Positions 49,157 through 50,822 of a stretch of 50,822 nucleotides of DNA are shown one piece after another. This DNA comes from Thermoplasmatota archaeon (lineage in GTDB: Archaea > Thermoplasmatota > Penumbrarchaeia > Penumbrarchaeales > Penumbrarchaeaceae). The notes under the pieces are model-generated. The model did no database searches, was not told where the DNA came from, and saw only the letters and a list, made by a program, of their open reading frames with translations. Location: NCBI GenBank assembly GCA_025457865.1, contig JALOTP010000008.1:1-50822 (forward strand), written 5' to 3'. Positions within the stretch are counted from its first letter, which is position 1. The number at the start of each line of letters is the position of its first letter. A program made the translations under genes and the position numbers.

Positions 49157-50822
49157 TTTCGTGGACCGTTCAGCGTCTGGGGAGCTTTTTTTCTGACTTT
49201 TTTCCATCTTTGAGAGGATTAGGGATACGGAGAGGAACAAGAGCAAGAGGAGGAGGAGCGCCCCTCCACCGACGGAAAGATAGAACCACAGAGGTAAGGT
49301 CCTTGCTTCCGGTCCCTTCTCAACGACCAGGTTCTGGGAGACCGAAGCAGTGTTACCGTAAACATCCCTGACCACGGCCTTTACCTCGTACTCTCCCGGT
49401 CCAAGGTCGATGCTCTCAAGGGTACTGGCCTTCCATTCGTCGTTGACCAATATGAAATCCTTCGAAGCGACCTCCCAGACCGAGACCGTCCTTCCCTTGT
49501 TGTTCATGATCGAGATGGTAGCTGGTCCCGGGGCGGAACCGTCCTTGAGAACGAGGTCCATGGAAACCTTCTTTGTTTCGGAGGATAGGTCGCTTTTGAC
49601 CTTTTCCAGTCTTGCATCAGGGGCTTTGGTGTCCTTCAGTTCCAGCCTCCTGTCCAGGTATGTGACCTTGCCCGCGCTGTCCTGTGCCAAGAGATATATC
49701 CTGTAATCCCCCAGGACATCCTTTGCCTTGACAGGTTCTAGGGATAGGAGCCGGGGAAGCAATGCTGTGTCAATACGGACCGAGAAGGACCCATCATCTC
49801 CAAGTGCCGATGTGATATCATCGAAGTTCTCACCTAGGTCCATGGAGATCTCGAACCTTTCTATGGTCCCGTCATCCTCTAGGCTGCCGACCAGCGTTAT
49901 CACAGACCCTAGTTCTATGGGGTCTCTCTCACCGGGTGCTGAGATGGTTATGACAGGGTCCATCCTGTCCCTGAAGGGTGAGATATCCAGGACGGCCGTG
50001 ACTGTCATCTCGTCGGACCCTATGTTCCCTTTTTGATCGATGCCCCTTACTGAGATAGGTACAGACCCTTCAGGCCAGGATATGGTGTCCAACTGGACGG
50101 ACCATGAGCTCCCCTTGAGATCTGGAAGGAGGTCCACGATGCCTCCCGGCGACTGGAGCTTGAGCTGGGCCAAGGATACCTCGTCCATCGCCCTCCCCCT
50201 GACTGTGAGCATGTCACCTATGGTGACCTTCTTTCCGGATGACGGGTCCGTGATCTCGACGATAGGTGGGGTCGTGTCCGGAGGTGCGAGGATGGTGAAG
50301 TTGACAGAGGTCTGGGTCGTCAGACCCACGTTGTCGGTCGCGGTCAACACAAGGGTCAACGGACCCGGGACCTCGTCAAGGTCAAGTACCGTCTCAAGGA
50401 AACCATTCGTATCAAGGAAACTGAAAAGGTCCCATCTCGTGCCGTTCACATCCGCTGTTAAAGAGGTCAGTTCGACATCGTCGTATGCCTGGGCGCGAAC
50501 AACGAGCTGATCATCGGCGAGACCGTATCCAGGAGCGGGAGAAGTGATGTTCAAGAGAGGGGGACCGGGAACGAATGAGGTAGGGAAGGTCATGGTCCTT
50601 AGATTATCTGAGCGGTCAAGGACAGATAGTCTCAGTTGATGGCCACCGGGACCGAACTTGGAGGAATCCACGGACCCGTTTATGACCTGGTCCGAATATT
50701 TATCCGAAGGACCTGCGGTCCATAGCAACTTGGAATCGAGCCATCCGAACCCGCTGACTGATTGCGGGTCGTCAAGGTCGGCGTTGAAATTGAGATCTGA
50801 TCCCCAGGGGTATGAACGTTGC
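49151..50822 (-). CDS. Surface protein with Ig-like domains and C-terminal anchor (5' end outside window)
   Basis: At least 556 residues; the frame is open to the window edge, so the N-terminus is missing. The visible part is a row of bacterial Ig-like beta domains of about 90-100 residues, each starting with an I-x-x-P-x-x-G or V-x-I-x-x-P segment (LLNITSPAPGYGLADDQLVVRA, PIVEITDPSSGKKVTIGDMLTVRG, PVITISAPGERDPIELGSVITLVG), plus two less regular domains. One membrane helix near the end (LWFYLSVGGGALLLLLLLFLSVSLIL) is followed by a short charged tail (KMEKSQKKSSPDAERSTKD). No FG-GAP or DxDxDG repeat is seen in the part present. Its role is probably at the cell surface; ligand unknown. Confidence 0.85.
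   Translation of the reverse strand, partial: QRSYPWGSDLNFNADLDDPQSVSGFGWLDSKLLWTAGPSDKYSDQVINGSVDSSKFGPGGHQLRLSVLDRSDNLRTMTFPTSFVPGPPLLNITSPAPGYGLADDQLVVRAQAYDDVELTSLTADVNGTRWDLFSFLDTNGFLETVLDLDEVPGPLTLVLTATDNVGLTTQTSVNFTILAPPDTTPPIVEITDPSSGKKVTIGDMLTVRGRAMDEVSLAQLKLQSPGGIVDLLPDLKGSSWSVQLDTISWPEGSVPISVRGIDQKGNIGSDEMTVTAVLDISPFRDRMDPVITISAPGERDPIELGSVITLVGSLEDDGTIERFEISMDLGENFDDITSALGDDGSFSVRIDTALLPRLLSLEPVKAKDVLGDYRIYLLAQDSAGKVTYLDRRLELKDTKAPDARLEKVKSDLSSETKKVSMDLVLKDGSAPGPATISIMNNKGRTVSVWEVASKDFILVNDEWKASTLESIDLGPGEYEVKAVVRDVYGNTASVSQNLVVEKGPEARTLPLWFYLSVGGGALLLLLLLFLSVSLILSKMEKSQKKSSPDAERSTKD

Overview
This window most likely comes from a euryarchaeal genome of the Thermoplasmatota type, probably from an anoxic or low-oxygen habitat. 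The initiator tRNA-Met is archaeal (A1-U72 pair, three G-C pairs in the anticodon stem). Most transcription units have an archaeal TATA-like box about 25-30 nt before a plausible transcription start, and several genes look leaderless. The window also holds an archaeal FtsZ, a form III RuBisCO and a one-iron superoxide reductase. The genus cannot be named from the sequence alone, and no search was run.

More than half of the window encodes giant single-span surface proteins: a signal peptide, an ectodomain of FG-GAP/VCBS propeller repeats, Ig- or cadherin-like beta domains and/or Ca-binding DxDxDG (thrombospondin type 3-like) repeats, one C-terminal membrane helix, and a short cytoplasmic tail. 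They lie at 1-645 (only the 3' end, frameshifted), 743-3589, 5562-10688, 10858-15987, 16277-19339, 24212-27988, 39010-42474, 42891-46418 and 49151-50822 (cut by the window end). The tails differ: acidic, Pro-rich with a shared RASKDP/KFYN motif, a zinc ribbon, or tandem winged-helix domains. Ectodomains also vary, and one carries a thioredoxin-like CVPC domain.

Housekeeping genes sit between them. pyrE-purD (5446-3606) form a nucleotide biosynthesis operon. At 19342-24155 there are two short-chain dehydrogenases, an anchored protein, a GNAT enzyme, an M28 peptidase and a superoxide reductase. At 28099-32170 there is a MacB/LolCDE-like ABC exporter. A bacterial-type polynucleotide phosphorylase (32260-34524) is divergent from a thioredoxin-RuBisCO pair (34867-36648). 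Then follow a GNAT-oligoendopeptidase F pair (38946-36650), initiator tRNA-Met (42660-42737), tRNA-Phe (46643-46715), a 55-residue ORF, and ftsZ with a very Cys-rich zinc-finger protein (49066-47237).

The strongest candidate for an undescribed system is the 42891-46418 protein. It joins an integrin-like FG-GAP ectodomain through one membrane helix to two cytoplasmic winged-helix domains, which suggests a one-component receptor-regulator reading surface or calcium signals. The sister surface proteins with zinc-ribbon or conserved juxtamembrane tails could belong to the same surface-sensing or adhesion family. Other notable points are the bacterial PNPase in an archaeal setting, a 40-bp direct repeat of the initiator tRNA 3' end with a strong trailer hairpin, and a Cys-rich protein with ten regularly spaced CxxC motifs next to ftsZ.
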